Assembly (NCBI RefSeq): GCF_031202265.1
Contig: NZ_CP100604.1
Location: 8,972,501-9,036,500 of the forward strand
Length of the DNA stretch: 64,000 nt
Direction of reading: 5' to 3'
From: Bradyrhizobium sp. Ash2021
GTDB taxonomy: Bacteria > Pseudomonadota > Alphaproteobacteria > Rhizobiales > Xanthobacteraceae
Each line of letters begins with the position of its first letter. The stretch's first letter is position 1. Positions 1 to 8,073 of the stretch are shown in pieces. Under the pieces are notes generated by a model. That model saw nothing but the letters and a program-made list of their open reading frames with translations. It made no database searches and had not been told where the DNA came from. Position numbers and translations under genes: made by a program.

Positions 1-1
1 C

Positions 2-676
2 CTGAACAAGATGCCGAAGCTGGAGCCGATGACGCATCTGCTCTCAGTCTACGGTATCGCCGGCCTCACCGCCTATTTCGGCCTGCTCCAAGTCGGCAAG
101 CCAAAGGAAGGTGAAACCGTCGTGGTCTCGGCGGCGGCCGGCTCGGTCGGGTCGATCGTCGGCCAGATCGCCAAGATCAAGGGGTGCCATGTCGTCGGCA
201 TCGCCGGCGGCAAGGACAAGTGCCATTGGCTCACCAGCGAACTCGGCTTCGACGCCGCGGTCGATTACAAGGACGGCGCGACCTACAAGGCGCTGCGGGC
301 GGCGGCGCCGAAGGGCATCGATGTCTATTTCGACAATGTCGGCGGCGACATTCTGGAAGCCTGCCTGTCGCTGATGAACAATCGCGGCCGCATCGCCTGC
401 TGCGGTGCGATCTCGCAATATGACGGCGTGCCGTCGGCGCATGGCCCGCGCGGCGTGCCGGGCCTGATCGTGGTGAAGCGGCTCATCATGCAGGGCTTCA
501 TCGTGATGGACTATATGGACCAGCGCGATTCCGCCCTGAAGGACCTGCAGTCCTGGGTCGCCTCCGGCAAACTGAAGGTACAGGAGGACGTGATCGACGG
601 CCTGGAGAATACGCCAAAGGCGCTGATCGGGCTGCTCGCCGGCGAAAACCGCGGCAAGCGGATGGTGAAGGTGTGA
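2..676 (+). CDS. NADP-dependent MDR-family oxidoreductase, 5' truncated by window edge
   Basis: This is the C-terminal 224 residues of a zinc-independent medium-chain dehydrogenase/reductase of the prostaglandin reductase / curcumin reductase type, which reduces activated C=C bonds with NADPH. The frame is open back to base 2, so the true start lies outside the window. The Rossmann-like nucleotide loop is visible as AAAGSVGSIVGQIAK, followed by the family's YFDNVGG segment and a GRIACCGAISQY strand. No zinc-binding cysteine pattern is present in this part. It converges on the efflux pump genes across a 13-bp inverted repeat. The family call is confident; the physiological substrate is not known. 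Confidence 0.88.
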   Translation: MNKMPKLEPMTHLLSVYGIAGLTAYFGLLQVGKPKEGETVVVSAAAGSVGSIVGQIAKIKGCHVVGIAGGKDKCHWLTSELGFDAAVDYKDGATYKALRAAAPKGIDVYFDNVGGDILEACLSLMNNRGRIACCGAISQYDGVPSAHGPRGVPGLIVVKRLIMQGFIVMDYMDQRDSALKDLQSWVASGKLKVQEDVIDGLENTPKALIGLLAGENRGKRMVKV

Positions 677-708
677 GGGCCTTTTAAAGCGAAGATACTT
701 CACTTTCC

Positions 709-773
709 GTCATGGCCGGGCACAGCCGTCCGAAGGACGGCGTCGCTTCCGCTCGCCTACGCCCGGCCATGAC
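709..773. repeat. Inverted repeat between convergent genes
   Basis: GTCATGGCCGGGC at 709-721 is repeated exactly as its reverse complement at 761-773, with about 39 bases between. It lies between two convergent stop codons and could form a hairpin that ends both transcripts. It resembles short interspersed palindromes of rhizobial genomes, but it differs in sequence from the GTCATTGCGAG repeats elsewhere in this window. Confidence 0.7.
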
Positions 774-780
774 GAGTTTG

Positions 781-3700
781 TTAATGCGCCTGCGGAATCT
801 CTTGCGCGCCGGCCTTCCCTGCCTTTCTCCCTGCCAGCCAGTTCTCGAACCGCTGCACCACGACGAAGAACGTCGGCACGAACAGCACGGCCAGACAGGT
901 CGAGGCCAGCATGCCTGAGAACACGGTGATGCCGATCGACTTGCGGGCGTTGGCGCCGGCGCCGGTGGCGAGCACCAGCGGCACCACGCCGAGGATGAAG
1001 GCAAACGACGTCATCAGGATCGGCCGGAACCGCGCGCGCGCCGCCTCCACCGCGGATTCCAGCAGCGGCTTGCGGTCGCGCACATGAAGCTCGAGCGCGA
1101 CCTCGACGATCAGGATGGCGTTCTTGGCCGACAACGCGATCAGCAGGATGATGCCGATCTGTGTGTAGAGGTTGTTCTCGATCCGCAACGCCGTGAGCAC
1201 CGACATCGGGCCCAGCAAGGAAAGCGGCACGGCCAGGATCACGGAGATCGGCGCGTACCAGCTCTCATATTGTCCGGCCAGCACGAGGTACACGAGCAGC
1301 AGGGCAAGCCCGAACGCCCAGTAGATCTGGCCGCCGACGACCTTCTCCTGGTACGACATCGCCGTCCATTCATAGCCCGCTCCCGGCGGCAAGGTTTTGG
1401 CCGCAATCTCCTCCATCAGCGTCATCGACTGGCCGGAACTGTAGCCCGTGGCGGGCAGGCCGATGATGGTCGCGGACGGATAGAGATTGTACAGGCTGAT
1501 CAGCGAAGGGCCGACCGACGGCGTGATCTTCGCCACCGTGCCGAGCGGAACCATGTCGCCCTGGCTGTTGCGCACATACAGTCTTTCAATGTCCCGCGGC
1601 GTCAGGCGAAATTGCGCATCCGCCTGGGCGTAGACCTGGAACGTGCGGCCGAACTTGTTGAACTGGTTGATGTAGGAAGACCCCAGATAGGAAGACAAAG
1701 TCGAGAAGATCTGGTCGGTGGTGACATGCAGGGTTTCCGTCTTGATCCGGTCCACATCGACGTCGAACTGCGGCACCATCGAGCGGAACGGCGAACTGAC
1801 GCGCTGCAGCGCGCTTTGCGTCTGCGCGTTGGCCACGATGGCGCCGGTGATGGCCTGCAACTTGCCGAAATCGGAATTGCCGTCGCGGAGCTGGACCTGC
1901 ATGGCAAAGCCCGCAGCGTTGCCGATGCCCTGGATCGGCGGCGGCGGAACCACCAGGATCCGCGCCTCCGGAATCACCGACAGTTTCTCGTTCAGTCCGA
2001 CGAACAGCGACCGCAGGTCCTGGCCCGCGCCACGCTCGCTCCACTCCTTCAGGATCAGATAGGCGACGCCGGCATTGGCGAGGCTGGAACTGTTGTCGAG
2101 CGCCGATATGCCGGCGATGCTGATCACCTGCTCGACACCCGGCGTCTTGCCGGCGAGGTCGCTGACCTGATCGAGCACGCGCTGGGTGCGGTCGAGTGCG
2201 GCGCCGTCGGGCAACTGCGCCGCCACCAGCAAATAGCCCTGGTCCTCGATCGGAATGAAGCCCGTCGGCACCCGCGACAGACCGTAGCCGGCGATGCCGA
2301 TCAGGATCAACGCCGAGATCACCGACAGATTGCTGTGCGCCACCAGTCGATCTATCAACCGGGCATAACCCCGCTCGAGACGGTTATAGACGGCGTTGAA
2401 GCCGCGATAGAAGAAGTTGCGCTGTTCCGGCGGCACCGGCCGGCGCAGCCACAACGCGCACTGCGTCGGCTTCAGCGTCGCAGCGTTGACGGCGCTGAGT
2501 AGCGCGGTCGCGGCGATGACCAGCGCGAACTGCGAGTACATTCTGCCGGTCAAGCCCGGCAGGAAGGCTGATGGCAGGAACACCGAAATCAAAACCAGCG
2601 TGATGCCGATGATCGGCGCGAACAGCGCATCCATGGCGCTGATCGCCGCATCATGACCGGACATGCCCTTTTCGATATTATGGGCGGCGCCTTCGACCAC
2701 GACGATGGCATCGTCCACCACGATGCCGATCGCGAGTACGATCGCAAACAGCGTCGAGATGTTGACGGTAAACTCGAGCGCCGCCATCGCGGCGAAGGCG
2801 CCGATGATCGTCACCGGCACCGTGGTGGCCGGCACCAGCATCGCGCGCCAGTCCTGCAGGAAGATCAGGATCACGATCAGGACGAGGAAGCCGGCCTCGA
2901 TCAGCGTCTTGTAGACCTCGTTGATCGATGCCGAGACGAATTTGGTCGTGTCGAACGGCGTGTCGTACTTGATGTCCTGCGGAAATTGCGTCGCCAGCGC
3001 CGCCATCTTCTTCTGGACCGCCGCCTCGACCTCGAGCGCGTTGGCGCCGGGCGACTGGAATACGCCGATGCCGGTGGCCGGCTTGTTGTTGAGCGAGAAG
3101 ACCTGGCTGTAGGTCTGGGCGCCAAGCTCGACCCAGCCGACGTCGCGCACCCTGGTGACATCGCCATTGCTGCCGGTCTTGACGATGATGTCCTCGAACT
3201 GGCTGGTGTCGTCGAGCCGTCCGTTGACGTTGAGCGTGTACTGGAAGGCCTGTCCCGCCGGCGTCGGCGGCATGCCGACCTGACCCGCGGTGACCTGCTG
3301 GCTCTGCTGCTGGATCGAGGAAATGACGTCCTGCGGCATCAGCGCGCGGACCTGCAGCTTGTTCGGATCGAGCCAGACCCGCATCGAATACTGGCCGGCG
3401 CCGAACACGGTCACGTTGCCGACGCCCGGCAGCCGCGACAGCTCGTCCCTGATATTGATGGTGGCGTAGTTCGAGAGGAACAGGCTGTCGTAGGTCTCCT
3501 TCGGCGAGGTCAGCGTCACGAACAGCAGGATCGCCGTCGATCTCTTCTGGACGGTGACGCCCTGGTTCTGCACCGACTGCGGCAGCTGCGACAGCGCGCT
3601 CGACACCCGGTTCTGCACCAGCACCTGCGCGAAGTTGAGATCGGTGCCGATCTTGAAGGTCACCGTCAGCGTATAGGTGCCGTCGGCGCCGCTATAGGAC

Positions 3701-3939
3701 TGCATGTAGAGCATGTCCTCCACGCCATTGACCTGCTGCTCGATCGGCAGCGCCACGGTATCGATCACGGTCTTGGCCGAAGCGCCGGGATAGCGCGTCG
3801 TGACCTGCACCGTCGGCGGCACGACATCGGGATATTGCGCGACCGCGAGCCGAAACAGGCACACGCCGCCGATCAGGATCATCAGGATCGCGATGACGTT
3901 GGAGAGAACCGGCCGCTCGATGAAGAATTTCGAAATCAT
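781..3939 (-). CDS. RND multidrug efflux pump inner-membrane subunit (AcrB/MexF type)
   Basis: A 1052-residue HAE1-family resistance-nodulation-division transporter of the usual length. It exchanges protons for drugs and forms a trimer reaching from the inner membrane into the periplasm. The N-terminal MISKFFIERPVLSNVIAIL helix is typical. The proton-relay Asp-Asp pair is present in GIVVDDAIVVVE (about residue 410) and the partner lysine in SAKNAILIVE of the second half. It lies 8 bases downstream of its adaptor gene in the same operon. No TolC-like outer-membrane gene or local repressor is adjacent, so the channel must come from elsewhere in the genome. Substrates cannot be inferred. Confidence 0.95.
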   Translation of the reverse strand: MISKFFIERPVLSNVIAILMILIGGVCLFRLAVAQYPDVVPPTVQVTTRYPGASAKTVIDTVALPIEQQVNGVEDMLYMQSYSGADGTYTLTVTFKIGTDLNFAQVLVQNRVSSALSQLPQSVQNQGVTVQKRSTAILLFVTLTSPKETYDSLFLSNYATINIRDELSRLPGVGNVTVFGAGQYSMRVWLDPNKLQVRALMPQDVISSIQQQSQQVTAGQVGMPPTPAGQAFQYTLNVNGRLDDTSQFEDIIVKTGSNGDVTRVRDVGWVELGAQTYSQVFSLNNKPATGIGVFQSPGANALEVEAAVQKKMAALATQFPQDIKYDTPFDTTKFVSASINEVYKTLIEAGFLVLIVILIFLQDWRAMLVPATTVPVTIIGAFAAMAALEFTVNISTLFAIVLAIGIVVDDAIVVVEGAAHNIEKGMSGHDAAISAMDALFAPIIGITLVLISVFLPSAFLPGLTGRMYSQFALVIAATALLSAVNAATLKPTQCALWLRRPVPPEQRNFFYRGFNAVYNRLERGYARLIDRLVAHSNLSVISALILIGIAGYGLSRVPTGFIPIEDQGYLLVAAQLPDGAALDRTQRVLDQVSDLAGKTPGVEQVISIAGISALDNSSSLANAGVAYLILKEWSERGAGQDLRSLFVGLNEKLSVIPEARILVVPPPPIQGIGNAAGFAMQVQLRDGNSDFGKLQAITGAIVANAQTQSALQRVSSPFRSMVPQFDVDVDRIKTETLHVTTDQIFSTLSSYLGSSYINQFNKFGRTFQVYAQADAQFRLTPRDIERLYVRNSQGDMVPLGTVAKITPSVGPSLISLYNLYPSATIIGLPATGYSSGQSMTLMEEIAAKTLPPGAGYEWTAMSYQEKVVGGQIYWAFGLALLLVYLVLAGQYESWYAPISVILAVPLSLLGPMSVLTALRIENNLYTQIGIILLIALSAKNAILIVEVALELHVRDRKPLLESAVEAARARFRPILMTSFAFILGVVPLVLATGAGANARKSIGITVFSGMLASTCLAVLFVPTFFVVVQRFENWLAGRKAGKAGAQEIPQAH

Positions 3940-3947
3940 GGCCGATC

Positions 3948-5150
3948 CTATTTGGCCGGTGCCGGCGACGCTTCGCTCTTCGTTAGCTGCGGATCGACCT
4001 TCTGGCCGGGGATCGCGCGCAACAGCCCGGCGGTGACGACGCGATCATCGGCCTTGAGGCCGCTTTCGATGACGCGCAGATCGCCCTCCAGCGGCCCGGT
4101 CTGGACCTTGCGCTGCTCGACGACGTTGTCGCCATTCACGACCAGCACATAGCGTCCAGCCTGATCGCTGCCGAGAGCGACGTCGGGGACCAGCAGCGCG
4201 TTCGCCTGCTGTTCGAAGGGAACTCGGACACGAACGTAGTAGCCGGGCAATAGCACGCGATCGGGATTGGGCAGCACGCCGCGCACCGCGAGCGTCCCGG
4301 TCGACTGAGTGAGCGTCGGCGCGACGTAATCCAGATTACCCTTGTGCGGGTAGCCGCTGTCGGTCTGCAATCCGACCTCGATCGGGAACGTCTTGAGGTC
4401 GTTCGACGTCAGGCCGCGCCGGCGCGCCTCTTGCCGGACCCGCAGCACGTCCTGTTCATTGACGTTGAAATTCACGTAGATCGGATCGAGCGCCACGATG
4501 GTGGCAAGCTGCGTCGGCGACGCCGCGCCGACGAGCTCGCCGACGGATACGAGATGGGCGCTGACGATGCCGTCGAACGGCGCCACGACATTGGTATAGC
4601 CGAAATTGACCTCCGCGATCCTGGTGTTGACCTGGGCCTGCAGCAAATTGGCCTGGGCGTTGTCGCGGTTGGACGTGGAGGTGTCGAGCGTCGCCTGCGA
4701 GACCGCCTGCCGTTGCACCAGATCCGACTGGCGCTTGAAGTCGGCCTCGGCCTGTCGCAGCGACGCTTGCGCGCCGGCTTCGGCGGCCTGCGCCTGTTCG
4801 AGCTTCAATTTGTAAGTCTCAGGCTCGATCGTGAACAGCGTGGTGCCTTCCTTGACGAAGCTGCCGTCCTGATAATTGATCGATTGCAGCACCCCCTGCA
4901 CCCGCGCGACCAGATCGACGTTCTTGATCGGCGCGGTGTTGCCGGTCGCCTCGATATAGCGCGTGATGGGGCGTTGCACCGGCAACCCGACTTCAACCTT
5001 GGGTGGCGGCGGCGGCACAAAACTATTTTGTTCACAGGCACTTAAGCTGACGAAAGAAAATGTGACGAAGGCAATACGCAAAGCATCAGCGGTTCGCAGC
5101 CGCACAATATCATTCAGCTTGAAATGTGCCGGCGCGCGCGTATGCCTCAT
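3948..5150 (-). CDS. RND efflux periplasmic adaptor lipoprotein (AcrA/MexE type)
   Basis: A 400-residue membrane fusion protein that bridges the RND pump and an outer-membrane channel. The N terminus carries a lipoprotein signal ending in LSAC, which places the lipidated cysteine at residue 39, followed by a proline run and the family's KVEVGLPVQRPITRYIEATG start. The lipoyl-like and alpha-hairpin regions follow (repeated Gln/Ala heptads around residues 110-180), then beta-barrel and membrane-proximal domains. The ATG at 5150 is preceded by AGGCACGGAA as a ribosome site. It is the first gene of the two-gene efflux operon. Confidence 0.93.
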   Translation of the reverse strand: MRHTRAPAHFKLNDIVRLRTADALRIAFVTFSFVSLSACEQNSFVPPPPPKVEVGLPVQRPITRYIEATGNTAPIKNVDLVARVQGVLQSINYQDGSFVKEGTTLFTIEPETYKLKLEQAQAAEAGAQASLRQAEADFKRQSDLVQRQAVSQATLDTSTSNRDNAQANLLQAQVNTRIAEVNFGYTNVVAPFDGIVSAHLVSVGELVGAASPTQLATIVALDPIYVNFNVNEQDVLRVRQEARRRGLTSNDLKTFPIEVGLQTDSGYPHKGNLDYVAPTLTQSTGTLAVRGVLPNPDRVLLPGYYVRVRVPFEQQANALLVPDVALGSDQAGRYVLVVNGDNVVEQRKVQTGPLEGDLRVIESGLKADDRVVTAGLLRAIPGQKVDPQLTKSEASPAPAK

Positions 5151-5342
5151 TTCCGTGCCTCTATGAAGTTTGCTTCAGGAAAAGGCTTTTCGTTCGAGAA
5201 CGTTCGCGAGCCATGAATAGCAACAATCCGCTTGCAGTGGAACCGGAAAGCTAAAATGATGTCGGCCGCGAAAGTTTTTTCGCCGGTTTGTACATAATTC
5301 AATTCGGTTGAAGCGGCGGCTCCAGCGACAACAAAGGGATTT

Positions 5343-6167
5343 ATGCAAATGATCAACACGTTGAAACGTGCGGCGAAGCTTTGGGCGTTGTTGGCGGCTG
5401 CGACATTCGCAACTGCAGCACCGGGATTTGCGCAAGCGCCGAGCCAGGCCCAGCGCGACGCGATCAAATCCCAATGCCGCTCCGATTACATCGCGCATTG
5501 CTCCAGCATCCCGCCGGGCGGTGAAGCATCGCTGCAATGCCTGCAGAAGAACATGTCGAGTCTCTCCGCGAGTTGCAAGAGCGCCGTTCAGGCCGTCGAA
5601 GCCCCGGCCGAACCCAAGGCCGAGTCCGCTCCGGCTCCACCGAAGACGGAGTCCGCTCCAACCGCTGCAACCACCAAGACGGAAACCGCAGCGCCCAAGG
5701 CCGCGGCGAGCACGACGGCGAAGCAGCCGAGCGGCGCGCAGATTTCCGCCATCCGCAGCGCCTGCCGCTCCGACTATCCAAAAGTCTGCGCGGGGGTGCC
5801 GACCGGCGGCGCGCCGGCACTGCAGTGCCTGGAGAAGAACAAATCGAAGCTTTCGGCGCCTTGCGAGAAGGCGGTCGCCGCAGCCGGCGGCGGTGGCGCA
5901 GCGCCGGCGGCCGGCGGCGCGCCCGCTGCAGCGACAACAGCCGCTCCGGCAGCCGCCGCGCCGGCGGCGCCAGCCGTCATCGTGCTGCGGCCGATGCGGC
6001 CGCGCGAGCAACTGTTCGTCCTGCGGTCGGCATGCGGCGGCGACGTCCGCTCGCTTTGCGGCGGCGTGGCGCCCGGCGGCGGCCGTATCGTGCAATGCCT
6101 GGCGACGCAGGCGGCCTCGCTGTCGCCCGCTTGCAAGGACGTCCTGGCCCAGTTTTCCGCGCAATAA
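5343..6167 (+). CDS. Secreted protein with three Cys-rich repeats
   Basis: A 274-residue exported protein. A signal peptide spans roughly residues 1-31 (AAPGFAQA). Three copies of a Cys-rich unit follow at about 36-83, 138-185 and 225-272. Each carries the pattern C-x3-D-x4-C, then PGG or TGG, then QCL, then SxxC, that is, four cysteines per unit likely to form disulfides in the periplasm. The units are separated by long Ala/Pro/Thr/Lys linkers. The unit resembles the cysteine-rich repeat family PF00839. Function is unknown. A one-repeat relative lies 95 bases downstream, so the pair looks like a local duplication of one module. Confidence 0.8.
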   Translation: MQMINTLKRAAKLWALLAAATFATAAPGFAQAPSQAQRDAIKSQCRSDYIAHCSSIPPGGEASLQCLQKNMSSLSASCKSAVQAVEAPAEPKAESAPAPPKTESAPTAATTKTETAAPKAAASTTAKQPSGAQISAIRSACRSDYPKVCAGVPTGGAPALQCLEKNKSKLSAPCEKAVAAAGGGGAAPAAGGAPAAATTAAPAAAAPAAPAVIVLRPMRPREQLFVLRSACGGDVRSLCGGVAPGGGRIVQCLATQAASLSPACKDVLAQFSAQ

Positions 6168-6262
6168 ATCGCGCGCTGCCGGCGATCCTTCCATCGGGGA
6201 TCGTCGGCGACGCGATTCCCGCGCGAGATATGACCAACAGCAATCTGGAAAGGAAGAAACCA

Positions 6263-6487
6263 ATGCCGCGCGTTATCCTGACGGCCGCCACGGTGCTGTG
6301 CATTTCCCAAACCGCGTTCACGCAAGAACTGACCGCCGCGCAGCGCGACGCATGCATGGGCGACTATCAAAAATATTGCAAAAGCGTCATACCGGGCGGT
6401 GGACGGATTATCGCCTGCCTGGCCAAGGAAGGCGACAAGCTGACGCCGGCTTGCAAGAAAGTGCTGGAAGCGGCGGAGAAAAAGTAG
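6263..6487 (+). CDS. Small secreted single Cys-rich-repeat protein
   Basis: A 74-residue exported protein with a short signal peptide (about residues 1-20, ending AFTQE) and one Cys-rich unit: ACMGDYQKYCKSVIPGGG, then a second CxxxC-like pair ending in TPACKKVLEAAEKK. The unit closely matches the three units of the gene just upstream. A purine-rich GGAAAGGAAG lies 5 to 14 bases before the ATG. The role is unknown; disulfide-stabilised periplasmic location is inferred from the signal peptide and paired cysteines. Confidence 0.75.
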   Translation: MPRVILTAATVLCISQTAFTQELTAAQRDACMGDYQKYCKSVIPGGGRIIACLAKEGDKLTPACKKVLEAAEKK

Positions 6488-6620
6488 AGCAGCCTCGAAC
6501 GGCTGCCGCCGATATCAGCCGAGAATTTCAAAAACGAATTCGGCGCGCAGGCGCCAGAACTGCATCCGCAGAACCTTGGCTCAAGCCTGAAATCAAACAG
6601 GACAAATCCGGGAGACTGAC

Positions 6621-6833
6621 ATCCGTTCCTTTCTGCTGATTGCCGCCGCCATACTGTCGTTTGCCGCCACTATGACCTTCGAAACATCCGACGCCAACGC
6701 GGTGGTCTGCGCCCGCGGCGTCCACCGCGCCGGCTGCGCCGGATATCGCGGCGCGGTCGTCGTGCGCAAGCCGGTTGTCGCAGGCTGCCGCTGGGTGTGG
6801 GTGGGCGGCGTGAAGGTACGTCGCTGCTACTGA
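6621..6833 (+). CDS. Small secreted Cys-containing protein with apparent ATC start
   Basis: A 70-residue reading frame begins at ATC (6621), nine bases after GGGAGA, and reads I/M-RSFLLIAAAILSFAAT, a clear signal peptide. It then continues through a mature part with cysteines in VVCARGVHRAGCAG and ends CRWVWVGGVKVRRCY. I recall close relatives in Bradyrhizobium starting MRSFL with ATG, so this looks like a real gene whose start is ATC. The only downstream ATG (6672) would remove most of the signal peptide. Either a rare non-AUG start is used or an ATG-to-ATC change has reduced expression. Confidence 0.6.
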   Translation: MRSFLLIAAAILSFAATMTFETSDANAVVCARGVHRAGCAGYRGAVVVRKPVVAGCRWVWVGGVKVRRCY

Positions 6834-6899
6834 CCTAAGACGCAGTTCCCGGTATTTTTACGCTGGCGTCCCGGCCGCGCAGCGATTATTCTGACCGAG

Positions 6900-6919
6900 A
6901 TTGTAAGTGTACTGTCAAT
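6900..6919. promoter_or_regulatory. Candidate MarR operator, copy 1
   Basis: ATTGTAAGTGTACTGTCAAT reads as an imperfect palindrome (ATTG..AGT....ACT..CAAT, 14 of 20 positions symmetric). It ends 14 bases before the GTG start of the flavoprotein monooxygenase. An almost identical site is found upstream of gentisate dioxygenase at 12231-12250. The size and symmetry fit a MarR dimer, and a MarR gene lies inside the cluster. Confidence 0.65.
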
Positions 6920-6933
6920 TAGGGAGGAAGACT

Positions 6934-8073
6934 GTGCGTATCGCCGTGCTCGGCGGAGGCCCCGGCGGCCTCTACTTCGCCTATCTCTGGAAAAAGCGCC
7001 ACCCGGAGGCTCGCATCGATCTGTTCGAGCAGAACGCTGCCGGCGCGACCTGGGGCTTTGGCGTCGTGTTCTCCGAACAGGCGCTCGAATTCCTGCGCGC
7101 CGACGACCCCGAGACGGTTGATGCGATCACGCCAAGGATGGAGAGCTGGAAGAACATCACGCTCAATTTGCGCGGGCAAAGCGTCGAGATCGACGGTGTC
7201 GGCTTCTCCTCGATCGGCCGGCTCGAATTGCTGACCATCCTGCAGCAACGCGTCCGCGACGCCGGCATCACGCCGCAATACGACACCCTCATTCAGTCGG
7301 TCGATGAACTCAGGGGTTACGACCTGATCGTCGCGGCTGACGGCCTGAACTCGCTGGTGCGCCGCAGTTTTGAGCAGGAGTTCGGCGCGTCGGTTTCGCA
7401 TTCGACCAATAAATTCGCCTGGTACGGCACCACCAGGCGCTTCGCCACGCTGTCGCAGACTTTTGTGGCGACCGAACTCGGCACCTTCAACGCCCACCAT
7501 TATCGCTATTCGCCGTCGATGAGCACCTTCCTGGTCGAATGCGACGCGGCGACGTGGGAAAATTATGGATTTGAACACAAGACCATCGAGCAATCGCAAG
7601 CGATCTGCGAGCAAGTATTCGCGGCAACGCTCGACGGACATAAACTGGTCTCGAACAAATCGATCTGGCGCAACTTCCCCTGGATCTGGAACGAAAACTG
7701 GTCGTCGGGGAATATGGTGCTGATCGGCGACGCGCTGCATTCGGCGCATTTTTCGATCGGATCGGGAACGCGGCTGGCGATCGAGGATGCGATCGCGCTG
7801 ACCAAGGCGCTGGAGGCCGAGGCAGACATCCCGGCGGCGCTCGCGCTTTATCAGGCAGAGCGCAAACCGATCGTGAAAAAGCTGGTGACGGCGGCGCGCA
7901 CCAGCGCCGACTGGTATGAGCATTTCCCCGAACATATGAAGCTCGATCTGCTGGATTTTGCCTACAGCTACATCACCCGCTCCGGGCGGATCGACGATGC
8001 GCGCCTGCGCGCGATGTCGCCGGCGTTCATGGCGCGCTTAGAGGCGGCGAAGAAAATCGGGAGCCGGTCATGA
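6934..8073 (+). CDS. FAD monooxygenase, salicylyl-CoA 5-hydroxylase-like
   Basis: The GTG at 6934 sits five bases after AGGGAGGA and places the FAD motif GGGPGGLY at residues 7-14, so it is preferred to the upstream GTG. The 379-residue protein resembles the flavoprotein half of salicylyl-CoA 5-hydroxylase and 2-aminobenzoyl-CoA monooxygenase (ATWGFGVVFSEQALEF, GDALHSAHFSIGSG). It is group A hydroxylase-like and would hydroxylate a CoA-activated aromatic acid, probably salicylyl-CoA to gentisyl-CoA. It overlaps the following CoA ligase by ATGA, which supports a CoA-thioester substrate. The exact aromatic substrate is inferred. Confidence 0.8.
   Translation: MRIAVLGGGPGGLYFAYLWKKRHPEARIDLFEQNAAGATWGFGVVFSEQALEFLRADDPETVDAITPRMESWKNITLNLRGQSVEIDGVGFSSIGRLELLTILQQRVRDAGITPQYDTLIQSVDELRGYDLIVAADGLNSLVRRSFEQEFGASVSHSTNKFAWYGTTRRFATLSQTFVATELGTFNAHHYRYSPSMSTFLVECDAATWENYGFEHKTIEQSQAICEQVFAATLDGHKLVSNKSIWRNFPWIWNENWSSGNMVLIGDALHSAHFSIGSGTRLAIEDAIALTKALEAEADIPAALALYQAERKPIVKKLVTAARTSADWYEHFPEHMKLDLLDFAYSYITRSGRIDDARLRAMSPAFMARLEAAKKIGSRS

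Noticed and set aside
44..703. Long open frame opposite the MDR gene
   Set aside because: It is Arg/His-rich with no recognisable domain and mirrors codon use of the clear MDR gene on the other strand.
1084..4152. Long plus-strand frames opposite the RND pump and adaptor genes
   Set aside because: They are Asp/Arg/His-rich antisense frames typical of high-GC coding DNA; the pump proteins on the minus strand match their families fully.
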